Shown: positions 33,942 through 43,237, counted from the stretch's first letter. The stretch is 64,000 nt of DNA from Candidatus Poribacteria bacterium (GCA_028820655.1 JAPPIK010000031.1:1-64000); one strand, 5' to 3'. Translations and numbers: made by a program. Notes: generated by a model from the letters alone, not told the origin.

Positions 33942-35546
33942 TTGAAAACGATACGGTTTATGCTCATCAGTCTAGTCCTCGCTATTGGACTGGGGTCCGT
34001 CAGTCGCCCCACCCTCGCGCAAAAAGAAGCCAAGCTAATCGGTGTCGAGGACGGACTATTCAATGAACATTTGTGCGCCGATATTATCGGGAACTCCGTG
34101 ATCGTCGGGGCACATAGCAAGAACATCGCGAAAATCTATGTAGGCGATGGCAAAAAGTGGAACCAGCAAGCGGAACTTACTACCGGTCCGGAAGCTAACG
34201 CCTTTGGATGGGCGGTCTCCCTCACCGGCCGCCATGATCGTGCTAGCGCGAACACTGCCATCGTCGGGGCGCCAAGCGACAATCATGCTGGAGCTAAGAA
34301 AAATGCCGGCTCAGCTTTTATCTTCGTCCGCAGTGGGGACTCCTGGAAACAGCAAGCGAAGCTTGTCGCTCCAGATCCGGAAGTCGAGGACGCTTTCGGA
34401 TCTGCCGTATCCATCGACCGGAACACGGCCATCGTTGGCGTACCGATGGACGATGAAGCCGGCAGAGACGCGGGGTCGGCCTATATCTTCGTTCGCGATG
34501 GCAACGCTTGGAAACAGCAGGCGGAGCTCGCCCCCCAAGATTTGGTGGGATTCGACGCTTTCGGAGGCGCCGTCTCCGTTCATGGGAACACCGCTATCGT
34601 CGGGGCAAGTGGGCACTCACATAGTGGCTTACGATTCCCCGGTGCCGCCTACGTCTTTGTGCGCGAAGGGACAACGTGGGTAGAACAAGCAAAACTCACG
34701 GCCGACGACGCAGGATCCAGCGACAGTTTCGGAAAATCTGTTGCCCTGTTTAACGACACCATCATCGTTGGGGCGCCAATAGCTGATATTGAGGGCAAGA
34801 AAGATGCCGGCGCTGCCTATGTCTTCGCGCGCGAGGGTGACACCTGGAAACAGCAGGTGAAGCTAATCCGCAAAGCCGAGAGGAAAGGCGATCAGTTCGG
34901 ATTCGGTGTCGCCGTCGCCGGGAACATCGCCATCGTTGGGGCCAATGGAGTGGAAGACGCCGGAGTGGGCTCGGGCGCCGCCTATGGCTTTGCACGTGTT
35001 GACGGCGTCTGGGAGGAGGAGAAGAAAGTCCAGCCCGAGGACGAGGGGCCAAGAATCAAGTTCGGCGCTTGGGTGGCTATAAGCAGCGGCATGGTCGCAG
35101 TCTCGGCTCATAACGCCCCCAATGAGGACGCCTGGTTAAACAGGGGTAACGGCGCGGCGGCGTATGTCTATAATAGCGTAGAAGATTTCGGCACACCGCC
35201 CTTTTTGGCCGTCGAGCCGTTTGGATTGAGAGTGACGACGTTGGGTCGGGTCAAGCGCACGGCACTGCTTCAAAACTTCCCCAATCCGTTTAACCCTGAA
35301 ACGTGGCTGCCGTACCGGTTAGCGGCCGATGCGCCCGTGACCCTTGGCATCTACAACGTCCGGGGACAACCGGTGCGGGAGTTGAATCTCGGGGTGCAAA
35401 AAGCGGGTGGCTATCTGACCCGAGAAACCGCCGCCTATTGGGACGGCAGGGACCACGTCGGAGAAACGGTTTCCAGCGGCATCTATTTCTACACCCTTCA
35501 CGCCGGCGCGTTCCAGGCGACGCGGCGAATGCTCATATTGAAATAG
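33942..35546 (+). CDS. Exported FG-GAP repeat protein with C-terminal sorting tail
   Basis: Predicted 534 aa from TTG 33942, 6-7 bases after AAGGAG; an in-frame ATG at 33915 and a long upstream frame are less likely because the TTG start places a signal peptide first (KTIRFMLISLVLAIGLG...TLA-Q). Seven or so FG-GAP/integrin-alpha-like repeats follow, each with DAFGxAVSVxGNTAIVGAP and GSAYIFVRDG. The last ~90 residues are the FlgD-Ig-like tail (QNFPNPFNPETWLPYRL, SSGIYFYTLHAG, MLILK). Probably a surface or secreted binding protein. Confidence 0.85.
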   Translation: MKTIRFMLISLVLAIGLGSVSRPTLAQKEAKLIGVEDGLFNEHLCADIIGNSVIVGAHSKNIAKIYVGDGKKWNQQAELTTGPEANAFGWAVSLTGRHDRASANTAIVGAPSDNHAGAKKNAGSAFIFVRSGDSWKQQAKLVAPDPEVEDAFGSAVSIDRNTAIVGVPMDDEAGRDAGSAYIFVRDGNAWKQQAELAPQDLVGFDAFGGAVSVHGNTAIVGASGHSHSGLRFPGAAYVFVREGTTWVEQAKLTADDAGSSDSFGKSVALFNDTIIVGAPIADIEGKKDAGAAYVFAREGDTWKQQVKLIRKAERKGDQFGFGVAVAGNIAIVGANGVEDAGVGSGAAYGFARVDGVWEEEKKVQPEDEGPRIKFGAWVAISSGMVAVSAHNAPNEDAWLNRGNGAAAYVYNSVEDFGTPPFLAVEPFGLRVTTLGRVKRTALLQNFPNPFNPETWLPYRLAADAPVTLGIYNVRGQPVRELNLGVQKAGGYLTRETAAYWDGRDHVGETVSSGIYFYTLHAGAFQATRRMLILK

Positions 35547-36086
35547 GAAGGAGCAGAGGGGAATGGTGTGCGGCCGTACTACCCCCTCTCAGTCTCCCCT
35601 TCGGGGGCGGACAGTTTGAGATGTACAACCTGAACGGTTACGGTAAGTGTTTAGTGGCTAGTGATTAGTGGTCAGTAAAAACCCTGAAGCCACGAGACGG
35701 GCAATGAATGGGATCTCTATCGCACTCGCTATTCACTCGCTTGAGGGGATCTCTATCGCCTTCGCTATCCGCTCAGTTGATCCTACTACGAGCCGGGAAA
35801 ATGAGCATCCACACCGGGCACGCCAAAAAAAGCAGAAAAGAGCGTCTAAATTCACAGCACTCGACCCCAGAAATCAATGGACTAAACAGTTTCGATAAAA
35901 GCTATTGTATAATGAAAACCATGTGGTGCGCATGGGCTCAGCAAGGGCAACGTGCTGTTGATGCCTTGAGAACAAGCGTGTCTCGATGAATTCTCTTCCG
36001 GATCCCAGCCTTACGAAGTCTCGGGATCTCGGAAGTCTAGAAACAATACCCTATCTGTCGTCAGCCGCATCAGGAATATAAGCATA
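35547..36086. other. Intergenic repeat region
   Basis: No gene. Contains a CCCC-TTC-GGGG hairpin at about 35596-35606, the tandem GATC element (35712-35782), and GGACTAAACAGT (35879-35890) like the MITE-D terminus. Confidence 0.55.
35712..35782 (+). repeat. Tandem pair of GATC elements
   Basis: GATC at 35712, 35748 and 35779; the second unit is exactly 35 bp. Followed by CTACTACGAGCC, a REP-type flank. Confidence 0.8.
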
Positions 36087-37874
36087 TTGAACGGTGCAAA
36101 AAAAACTGAATTCATTCCCGCCAGAGCCATTCTCATCGGGCTCATCCTTCTCCCGATAAATGCCTATTGGATAACCATTGTCAGCGAACTTTGGGCCACG
36201 ATGATAGGCATGAACGCAACATCATTGTTCTTCAACGCAGTCTTCAATCTCTTCTTCCTGATACTTATCAATCTCCCCCTCCGCAAATTCCTGCCTAACT
36301 TCGCTTTTTCGCGAACCGAACTCCTCACCATCTATGTGATGCTCGTGATGCTATCAACTGTCTGCGGGTACACGATGATGAGCTTCGTTATCGGCGGCCT
36401 GACACATCCGTTTTGGTTTGCCACGCCGGAAAATGAATATGCTGCACTCTTCCATAGATATATTCCCTCGTGGTTTACTGTTTCCGATAAGCGGGTGTTA
36501 AGAGGTTTCTTTGAAGGAGGCGAAACCTTCCACACCGCAGCGTATCTCAACACCTGGCTGATTCCCGTGCTTGTATGGACGGGGATTATATTCGCCATTT
36601 TTTTCACATTCATGTGTGTAAACATCATCATACGCAAGCAATGGACGGAACAGGACAAATTGAGTTATCCGATTATTCAAGTCCCGATCGAGCTGACCGC
36701 GCCACGCACGATGTTTCGCCCCCTTCTGTGGATTGGCTTTTCCGTATCTGCGCTGATTGAGATTATCAACGGTCTTCATCATCTTTTTCCCGTTATTCCC
36801 GGCATCCCGCTGCATTATGTCCATACCTTTACGGAAAGACCATGGACGCTGGGATGGATGAGATTCTCTTTTAACCCATTTGTAACCGGGTTGACATTCT
36901 TCGCGCCCTTGGACTTAGCGTTTTCTGTCTGGTTCTTCCACCTTTTCTTCAAAGCGCAACAGGTTATCGTGCATGTAGAGTTAGGATCAATGCCCTCGTG
37001 GGTTCCTGTCCGTGCCCACGGCATCTATGGGATGCAACAGGGACTTGGGGCATGGACGACGCTGGGTATTTTATCTCTATGGATGACCAGGCGGCATCTT
37101 CGCCAGGTATGGAGGATACTCGTTGGGCAACCCTCGACCCTCGACGATTCAACCGAACCGCTGCGCTACAGATTTGCCGTCCTTGGGCTGGTTCTTGCGA
37201 TGACTTTTCTGGTTCTTCTGCTCCAGCAAGCGGGATTATCCTTATCAGTGATGCTGTTTTATTTTGCGATTTACTTGCTGATGTCTATTGCCATCACGCG
37301 TGCCCGCGCTGTGCTCGGTCCGCCCTACCATCAAATTGTCTTCACTTCCCCGCAAGGATTTATGGTGGACGTGATGGGGACACGTGCGCTTGGCCCGAGC
37401 AATCTGACTATCCTATCCTTTCTATACGCTTTCAACAGAGAAAACACTTCTCATCCGATGCCGAACCAGCTAGAAGCCTTCAAGATCGCCGAGCGGACAG
37501 GCATAAACAATACCCGTATCCTGTTGGGTATGGTGCTCGCCTTGCTATTCAGTATACTGGTGTCGTTTTGGGCGTATTTCCATGTAATGTATAAACACGG
37601 TGTGGCCACAAAAGCACAAGGCCCACTAATGTATATGGGGTTTGAGTTCTTCAGACTGTTAACGTCATGGTTACAGTACCCTAAGGAGTCAAACTACACC
37701 GCTACGTTTTTCATCGGATTGGGCGGGGTATTTACGGTGTTTCTGATGGGAATGCAAAGACGATTTATCTGGTGGCCCTTTCACCCTGCCGGCTATGCGC
37801 TGGGTGCGTCATGGGGTATGTGGCATGTGTGGACATCAATCCTGCTCGGTTGGGCTATAAAGGGATTATCCTGA
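36087..37874 (+). CDS. DUF6785-like multi-pass membrane protein, frame interrupted
   Basis: Predicted 595 aa from TTG 36087 (AGGA 11 bases upstream). About a dozen hydrophobic helices; conserved with the intact paralogue at 41035-42984: LIGLILLPINAYWI, ELLTIYVMLV, FWFATPENEYAALF, WTEQDKLSYPIIQVP, SHPMPNQLEAFKIAER. The frame ends at TGA 37872 just after GWAIKG, but the last helix and tail continue at once in the -1 frame to 38017. Function unknown; the membrane architecture suggests transport. Family name is from memory of the sequence pattern. Confidence 0.7.
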   Translation: MNGAKKTEFIPARAILIGLILLPINAYWITIVSELWATMIGMNATSLFFNAVFNLFFLILINLPLRKFLPNFAFSRTELLTIYVMLVMLSTVCGYTMMSFVIGGLTHPFWFATPENEYAALFHRYIPSWFTVSDKRVLRGFFEGGETFHTAAYLNTWLIPVLVWTGIIFAIFFTFMCVNIIIRKQWTEQDKLSYPIIQVPIELTAPRTMFRPLLWIGFSVSALIEIINGLHHLFPVIPGIPLHYVHTFTERPWTLGWMRFSFNPFVTGLTFFAPLDLAFSVWFFHLFFKAQQVIVHVELGSMPSWVPVRAHGIYGMQQGLGAWTTLGILSLWMTRRHLRQVWRILVGQPSTLDDSTEPLRYRFAVLGLVLAMTFLVLLLQQAGLSLSVMLFYFAIYLLMSIAITRARAVLGPPYHQIVFTSPQGFMVDVMGTRALGPSNLTILSFLYAFNRENTSHPMPNQLEAFKIAERTGINNTRILLGMVLALLFSILVSFWAYFHVMYKHGVATKAQGPLMYMGFEFFRLLTSWLQYPKESNYTATFFIGLGGVFTVFLMGMQRRFIWWPFHPAGYALGASWGMWHVWTSILLGWAIKGLS

Positions 37875-38017
37875 GATACGGCGGATTAAGAGCGTATCGA
37901 AACGCCGTTCCATTTTTCATTGGGTTAATCTTGGGTGAACAGATTATCATCTGCATGTGGTCAATACTCGGCGCTGTGCTTGGGATACGGACTCTGACGG
38001 GTACAATACTCCATTGA
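37859..38017 (+). other. -1 frame continuation of the DUF6785-like gene at A_AAG_GGA
   Basis: Zero-frame codons AAG-GGA (37860-37865) preceded by A form the X_XXY_YYZ pattern. Slipping back one base yields GIILRYGGLRAYRNAVPFF and a stop at 38015-38017. The paralogue reads WVILKYGGLKAYRDAFPFF in one frame, so the continuation is genuine gene sequence. Confidence 0.75.
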
Positions 38018-38176
38018 ATTGAGAGATTGCGATCGAGATTATGGATTTGATTGTATCTTGAATCCTAAATCGTGCATCGGATGTAGGATTCAGGTGATTC
38101 AGGATTCAAGCTTGACTCAAATTGCCACCTATTGTTAATAGTTGAACTTGAATTTTTCCGAGTGTTGTATTGCGGG

Positions 38177-38319
38177 CCTGCTCGGCTTGGATAGACATAT
38201 CCAAGCCGTATCCGCACGTGTGCAGTGGATTTGTCAATCCACAGCGAGCAGATTCAGTCGATTTAGCTTATATTACCCCGGTTTGCGACGTATCCTACAA
38301 GAGGGTCGGGCTAGAAGCC
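38177..38319 (+). repeat. Composite hairpin repeat, copy 3 (diverged)
   Basis: Matches 33031-33172 with scattered changes: CGGCTTGGATA hairpin (38183-38208), TGGATTTGTCAATCCA and GTCGGGCTAGAAGCC. Confidence 0.7.
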
Positions 38320-38324
38320 TGGTG

Positions 38325-38435
38325 GATCTCTATCGCCTTGGGATCTACTATGGAATTTGCTATCGCGGTCGCTCTTCGCTCACTTGATCGTTCGTTATCC
38401 ACTCACTAAATCACTCGCTATTCGATCGTTTGATC
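38325..38435 (+). repeat. Compound GATC element after a broken REP
   Basis: Five GATC sites bound degenerate CTATCGC and TCGCTATTCG units directly after GGGCTAGAAGCC, the same point broken at 33490. Confidence 0.6.
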
Positions 38436-38567
38436 CCTTCAAGGGCTTAAGGGTTGGTGAGAGAATCTATTGACATGGCACTCCTCTGGAGTGCATAAAC
38501 GAGCACCTCCCGTTTCTATTAACATGCCGCCCCTCTGGGGCGGGGAATCGCGACTTGGAGATCGAGG

Positions 38568-38602
38568 GATTTCTATCGCACTCGCTGTTCGCTCGTTTGA
38601 TC
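38568..38602 (+). repeat. 35-bp GATC element (GATT...GATC)
   Basis: Exactly 35 bp, abutting GATCGAGG and the 3' half of a GCGATCTCCAAGTCGCG-type REP on the minus strand whose 5' half is missing. Confidence 0.8.
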
Positions 38603-38652
38603 CCCTCTGGGGCTCAGGTGCGCGGGAATCTGGCGTATCTACACACCTTCAA

Positions 38653-38720
38653 GATCTCTATGGGAGTTCTATCCGTTCCCTATCCGGTCACTTGAACACT
38701 CACGATCCATTCGCTTGATC
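38653..38720 (+). repeat. Compound GATC element
   Basis: GATC at 38653, 38704 and 38717 between CACCTTCAA and CCCTCTGGGGC. Confidence 0.7.
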
Positions 38721-38741
38721 CCCTCTGGGGCTTTTAAGGCT

Positions 38742-38762
38742 GGTGCGCAGTGCGCACCCTAC
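38742..38762 (-). repeat. REP-like hairpin GGTGCGC/GCGCACC with GTAG
   Basis: Palindrome 38742-38758; GTAG on the minus strand at 38762-38759. Uninterrupted form of the site disrupted at 40823. Confidence 0.65.
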
Positions 38763-38874
38763 ACATGTACTATTCAAACAGGATTTCCTTGCTGTCAATC
38801 ATACTGCGGGATACGGTCACCTGAGAAATTAAACTCTTAGGTGCTCAACAATGCGGAAGATAAGTACATACTTA

Positions 38875-39043
38875 TACCATTTCTGTATATTAGCAGTGCA
38901 TTAATAGCGTCAAACAAGCCTGTCCAAAGCGGGGCAAGGGGATTTCTATCGCACTCGCTGTTCGCTCGTTTGATTCCCGCCTACGGAGTAAGTGAACGAT
39001 ACAGTTAAGACATCATATGCACTGTCATTCAAGCGAAGTGATA
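38875..39043. repeat. MITE-B copy 2 with TTA target duplication
   Basis: TACCATTTC ... GAAGTGATA flanked by TTA on both sides. The unoccupied version of the site (ACTTATCACTGCATAG) exists at about 43964-43979 beside a paralogous gene end. Confidence 0.75.
38941..38975 (+). repeat. 35-bp GATC element (GATT...GATT)
   Basis: Exactly 35 bp, inside MITE-B copy 2; the homologous position in copy 3 carries the same element. Confidence 0.8.
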
Positions 39044-39061
39044 TTATCACTGCATAGCTCG

Positions 39062-39865
39062 CTATCTTGAGAGCTTTATTCCGCCCCAGGTGAGAGCCAG
39101 CTTGCCAGCAGTGTTGACAGCCAGTCCTTCGGCGTTAAAATTCCGTTCGACCTCATCTGCGCTTAGCGTTTTATCGTAGATGCTGACTTCGTCGATGAGA
39201 CCGAAGATAAAACCCTCATCACCCTCATCTCCGTTCATAATAGAACCCATCGTCCCGGTACCCCCCAACACGGTATTCAGTTTCCTTGGCCGATTTCCCC
39301 ATTTAAGACCGGGAGGGTCTTTCTTATCGAATTTACCATTTAAGTACATTCTCAAAAGCTCGCCATCATATGTAATGGTGATGTGACTCCATACCCCTCT
39401 TTTCATGGTGCCATCTGATTCCATATCAGCGTGCCCACCCACGAAAAAGCCCGTTCCCCCATTGCAAACCATCATACCAGAAATTTTAATGTCATCAAGC
39501 GAACCCCACTGAAAAACGGAGCCGCACGCTTTGGGGACTGAATCAAGTTTAACCCATGCGGACAGAGTCCTGGGATCGTTTCGAGCCGGCAGATTTGAGT
39601 CATCGAATTCAACATGGCCAGGAATGGGATCCAGCGCTTCGCCAAATTTGCCTCGATCAACTATCTCTGCAGGTCCAACAAAGGTTCCATGACTCTCTCC
39701 CCAAACGTCAATAAGAGTATCGCCATCTATATGCGCATTATCAAAGGTCCAATAGCTGATCAGACCATCTGTAACGACTCCACATTCTGCAATATCTGTT
39801 AACCAAGGCATTGTTACCAGAACAGTTGTGATAAGAACTGCGGTCAAAGTCAATTTTGCTCTCAT
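39062..39865 (-). CDS. Exported LamG-domain protein with AGKLALTWG tail
   Basis: Predicted 267 aa from ATG 39865, where a signal peptide begins (MRAKLTLTAVLITTVLVTM). A single concanavalin-A-like LamG domain spans about 35-240 (GLISYWTFDN, RTLSAWVKLDS, WSHITITYDGELLRMYLNG, IDEVSIYDKTLSADEV). It ends VNTAGKLALTWGGIKLSR, a tail shared with three other LamG genes here. A broken paralogue lies at 43984. Likely binds glycans or proteins outside the cell. Confidence 0.85.
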   Translation of the reverse strand: MRAKLTLTAVLITTVLVTMPWLTDIAECGVVTDGLISYWTFDNAHIDGDTLIDVWGESHGTFVGPAEIVDRGKFGEALDPIPGHVEFDDSNLPARNDPRTLSAWVKLDSVPKACGSVFQWGSLDDIKISGMMVCNGGTGFFVGGHADMESDGTMKRGVWSHITITYDGELLRMYLNGKFDKKDPPGLKWGNRPRKLNTVLGGTGTMGSIMNGDEGDEGFIFGLIDEVSIYDKTLSADEVERNFNAEGLAVNTAGKLALTWGGIKLSR

Positions 39866-39882
39866 TGTACTTTCTCGCCTTT

Positions 39883-40128
39883 TTATTCGTAAGCGTCCAG
39901 GTTGTGTATGGGTTGATTCGGTGAGTTGTTTAAGCTGAAGGGTTCGAAAGTAGGGACGGGGCATCTTTCGCTTTCAATGTGCGCGTTACAGGCCGCTATG
40001 AGATATTGAAGTACGTTGCGACTCTGTTGCTTGAGCGCGGCCACCGTCGTCATCATCCGCTCCACAAAGCGGCTTCCGTTTTCATCTATTTTCTCCAAGA
40101 AAGCGGGTGAAAATTTATTGGATGCCAT
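39883..40128 (-). pseudogene. IS66-family transposase C-terminal fragment
   Basis: GSRFVERMMTTVAALKQQSR and NVLQYLIAACNAH resemble the end of IS66 TnpC (SRFVERMLTVV..LRQQ.RNVLDYL). The stop lies 18 bases upstream of the LamG start codon. Everything N-terminal is missing and a MITE-C end abuts the other side (40136). Confidence 0.65.
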
Positions 40129-40135
40129 TTTTTCT

Positions 40136-40301
40136 TTAGAACCTGTTTGAAAAGCCGGCAGCCAAGCCATCTTTCGTCATTTGAAGACATTTTTTTCATG
40201 TTTTTGTAATTGCTCGCTATATACCTTTGGGATCTCTATCGCACTCGCTATCCACTCGCTTGATTGCACCCTACAAATTGTGTTTTTCAAATAGGCTCTT
40301 A
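40136..40301. repeat. MITE-C copy 1
   Basis: TTAGAACCTGTTTGAAAA (40136-40153) faces TTTTCAAATAGGCTCTTA (40284-40301); contains a GATC element. Confidence 0.55.
40231..40265 (+). repeat. 35-bp GATC element (GATC...GATT)
   Basis: Exactly 35 bp, followed by GCACCCTACAAAT, the remaining right half of a GGTGCGC-type REP. Confidence 0.8.
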
Positions 40302-40754
40302 GGTCTGTCTCTGAATCCGAGAGAGGAAACTGTCCAGAGTGTGGGAAGGAACAAAAGGATGTTTTCCCTGGGAGTTTGATTATTTCATCCTATCAAATAT
40401 TGGATGCCAGTATAAGATGTAATTTTTCGGCAGGAATTTCAAACGCAAAATGGACGAAAATGGCAAAAGAAAGGCGGTTTAGATGCCCATCATCTCCGGG
40501 CTTGTGCCAAAGTCCGAAATATCACATGTTCCTTTCTTTGGGATATACTTTGAACAACGGCAATCCATACGAACCTTCTCCGAACTGGGGAACGCTTCTA
40601 GGCGGCATTAAGAACCTGTTTGAATAATGGGTGCCAATGCCCCTTTTTGTCATTTGAGAAGGAATGTTTCATGTTTCTGCTGTGGCTTGTTGTACACCTG
40701 TCGCCCCGCTGGGGCTTGGGTACACGGGGTTTTGGCGTTTCTACACACCTTCAA

Positions 40755-40789
40755 GATCTCTATCGCACTCACTATCCGTTCGCTTGATC
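40755..40789 (+). repeat. 35-bp GATC element
   Basis: Exactly 35 bp between CACCTTCAA and CCCTCCGGGGC. Confidence 0.85.
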
Positions 40790-40822
40790 CCCTCCGGGGC
40801 TTTTAAATGCCGGTGCGCGGGG

Positions 40823-40857
40823 GATCTCTATCGCACTCGCTATCCACTCGCTTGATT
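40823..40857 (+). repeat. 35-bp GATC element splitting a REP hairpin
   Basis: GATC...GATT, exactly 35 bp, between GGTGCGCGGG and GCACCCTACAAATGTAC: the two halves of the palindrome that is intact at 38742. Confidence 0.85.
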
Positions 40858-41034
40858 GCACCCTACAAATGTACTTTTCAAACAGGTTCTAATGGCGGAG
40901 GCAACAGGGTCTCCGTCGTGTCTGCGGCCAACTCAACATCAAGGAAAAGGGCTGGCACAATCATTATATCCAATGGCGTGTCTATGACCTAGACAACGGC
41001 CCCCTGAATGTGAATCATTCGACCCGAGCCAGTA

Positions 41035-42984
41035 TCAGCCGAAAAACGGGTAGAGTAGTGTTCCCGACATTATTCCCAGCAGATTCCAGATGCAGCCTAT
41101 TGCGTATTCGCCCAGGATGAGGCCAAGGAAAAAAGGGAATGCATCGCGATACGCTTTGAGACCTCCGTATTTGAGGATTACCCATTTGATAATCCAACCC
41201 ACCAGAAACGAGAACCAGATAAGATTAATGAGCCATCCGCTTGTGGATAGGGCATAGCCAACCGGATGTAACGGCCACCACAAAAACCGGGTACGGAGAA
41301 ACATCATTATCAAGGAAAAAGAGAGGCCAATCCCAATAAAGCCCAGTTCAGGATAGCTCGTGTTGCCAGGATAGCGAAGCCACCGCTCCAGCCGGTTAAA
41401 GGATTCCCATGGAATGCCCACGTATCCCGTAAAACCCGAAGCGACGCCCTCTTCATAGGCAGCATGGAGCCATATCCATAAAGAAGATACAACGCCAACT
41501 GCAACAGCTATCATAATGGCGGCGGCAAGCCTTCTGGCATTCATGCCCACCCGTTCCGCCATCTTGAAACCTTCTAATTGATGAGGCATTGGATGACTTG
41601 CCATTGCCCGGTCAGTGAAAAATAGATAAGTAAGCATCATCAGATTTTTCCCGCCCAGACTCCGTGATCCCAAAGCCGAAACAAGGATTTTATCTGGCCC
41701 CACCAAATATAACGAGTGGTTTGGCGGCCCAAGTTCCGCGCGCATCCGCGTGACGGTCGTCGCAAAACCGATCAACAGAACAAAAAACGGGAACGCTATC
41801 CAGAAAGACATTCCACCGGCCATACAAAACAGGATCAGAAAAGAGAGTCCCAGAGTAAGTCCTATCAAGGCTGTTCGAGGACTAATAGGCTCTTCCGAGA
41901 AATCGCGTCCTTCTGAAGTCTTTGCACCCCCTCGAAATGATTGTATGAATATGTTCTTCAGATGCTTCCTGGTCAGCCACAATGCAATGAGAAGGAGCCC
42001 AAGCCATCCGCCGGTCGTTTGTTGATAGATATAGGGGAAACCAGGCAACCGTTCCAATCCAAACATACTTGCCATGATGCGTTGCGACTTGGCGAACAGA
42101 TAGAAAAACCAAACAGAGAAACACAAATCCAGCGGGATAAAAAACACGAATCCCACAATCCATAGATAAACCGCAACCGGTGTCCATCCCATGGCGCTCC
42201 ACGGTTTTTCAGTGAATAAGCTGCTGATGTCCGTTCGAAATCGCAGGTTTGGAACGACTGGGAAATGGAAATGCAGCGCATGGATCATAGTAATTACTGC
42301 CATTAAACCGAACCCCAACAGGAACAACCTATTTGAAAAGAGCGCATTTCCAGTGCCGTTTCGCGTCATCGCCAAAGGGAGTTGGATGATTGGATATGAC
42401 AGCTTCTCACTCTCTGTCCACTGTTTTCTGACAAGCACGGTGACGCACAGAAAGGTAAATATCAGAACCACCGTAAAGATTGACCAGAGCGCCAGAGGTT
42501 GTAACCAGGCGTTGATAATTTCAGAACGATAGATGCTGGAATCGCCTTCATAGAAACCGCGCAGCGCTGTTTTATCTATAACCGCGAGCCGATCAGGCAC
42601 GTAGCGCGAAAATAATCTAGACCATTCGTTCTCGGGAGTGGCGTACCAGGAAGCGTGTCCTAGCGAAAGGATGAAGTTCAGAAGGAACTCGTTTCCCGTC
42701 ATGCTGGAGCCCAAGCATAACATCACGAAGATAGTAAGCAACTCCCCCTGTTTCAACGCCGCTTTAGGAGCTAATCGCTTGCATAATGCGTTGAATCCCA
42801 CTAATATCAACAGCGTGAAGACCACATTAAAGAAAAGGGAAACTCCTGAGGTCAAAGAGCTCCCAGCCGAGGCCGAGATCCCTTCGCCATGTGCTACCCA
42901 ATAACAGTTAAGCGGGACTAAGACAAGCCCTATTACCAGAGCACGGAAAGTGACGCCCGATGAGCCGCCTTCAGGTTTTCCCAT
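41035..42984 (-). CDS. DUF6785-like multi-pass membrane protein, intact
   Basis: Predicted 649 aa, the uninterrupted paralogue of the gene at 36087. About 13-14 hydrophobic helices. Conserved blocks: RALVIGLVLVPLNCYW at the start, QGELLTIFVMLCLG, SWYATPENEWSRLF, YEGDSSIYRSEI, WTESEKLSYPIIQLP, ASHPMPHQLEGFKMAERVG and the C-terminal KYGGLKAYRDAFPFFLGLILGE-type block (split here). Transport of an unknown solute is a guess from topology. It serves as the reference showing that the other copy is frame-broken. Confidence 0.75.
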   Translation of the reverse strand: MGKPEGGSSGVTFRALVIGLVLVPLNCYWVAHGEGISASAGSSLTSGVSLFFNVVFTLLILVGFNALCKRLAPKAALKQGELLTIFVMLCLGSSMTGNEFLLNFILSLGHASWYATPENEWSRLFSRYVPDRLAVIDKTALRGFYEGDSSIYRSEIINAWLQPLALWSIFTVVLIFTFLCVTVLVRKQWTESEKLSYPIIQLPLAMTRNGTGNALFSNRLFLLGFGLMAVITMIHALHFHFPVVPNLRFRTDISSLFTEKPWSAMGWTPVAVYLWIVGFVFFIPLDLCFSVWFFYLFAKSQRIMASMFGLERLPGFPYIYQQTTGGWLGLLLIALWLTRKHLKNIFIQSFRGGAKTSEGRDFSEEPISPRTALIGLTLGLSFLILFCMAGGMSFWIAFPFFVLLIGFATTVTRMRAELGPPNHSLYLVGPDKILVSALGSRSLGGKNLMMLTYLFFTDRAMASHPMPHQLEGFKMAERVGMNARRLAAAIMIAVAVGVVSSLWIWLHAAYEEGVASGFTGYVGIPWESFNRLERWLRYPGNTSYPELGFIGIGLSFSLIMMFLRTRFLWWPLHPVGYALSTSGWLINLIWFSFLVGWIIKWVILKYGGLKAYRDAFPFFLGLILGEYAIGCIWNLLGIMSGTLLYPFFG

Positions 42985-43237
42985 GTTAGAACACCCCTGA
43001 TCTCTGCTTTTACTGAGTGGTTATATTGTAACTGTGTACCTATTTCAGATCGCCGTTCCGGCTCATCCAGTCGCAAACACCCGGAAACGCTCTATGGGGA
43101 CACGGGTCCCATCTGCACACACCCACCACTGTAATTCGCACGCCGTAGTCTGGGAGTATACAGCTCATCAGGTGCTGATGCAGTTCCCTCCACCGGTCCA
43201 GACAGAAATACGCTTGCGGGAATTTCTGCATCGATAA

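Larger units (their letters stand above)
38018..39061. other. Intergenic repeat block
   Basis: No gene. In order: diverged composite hairpin repeat (38177-38319), compound GATC element, GGCACTCC/GGAGTGC palindrome (38475), CCGCCCCTCTGGGGCGG palindrome (38527), GATC elements at 38568 and 38653, REP (38742-38762) and MITE-B copy 2 (38875-39043). Confidence 0.7.
40608..40892. repeat. MITE-C copy 2
   Basis: TTAAGAACCTGTTTGAA faces TTTTCAAACAGGTTCTAA. Carries two GATC elements and a GCCCCGCTGGGGC palindrome; about 60 bp of its interior matches 7640-7698. Confidence 0.6.
40129..41034. other. Intergenic repeat block
   Basis: Two MITE-C copies, three GATC elements and GCCCCGCTGGGGC palindromes. A short in-frame scrap around 40920-41010 (GWHNHYIQWRVYDLDNGPL) looks protein-coding but I do not recognise it. 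Confidence 0.55.

Noticed and set aside
35668-35898. Short ORFs with repeated SIALAIHSLDP peptides (here and near 38470 and 40800)
   Set aside because: The peptide is simply the translated GATC element; frames start and stop at random around it.
40376-40627. 83-codon ORF between MITE-C copies
   Set aside because: No ribosome site, no family features, ends inside a repeat terminus.
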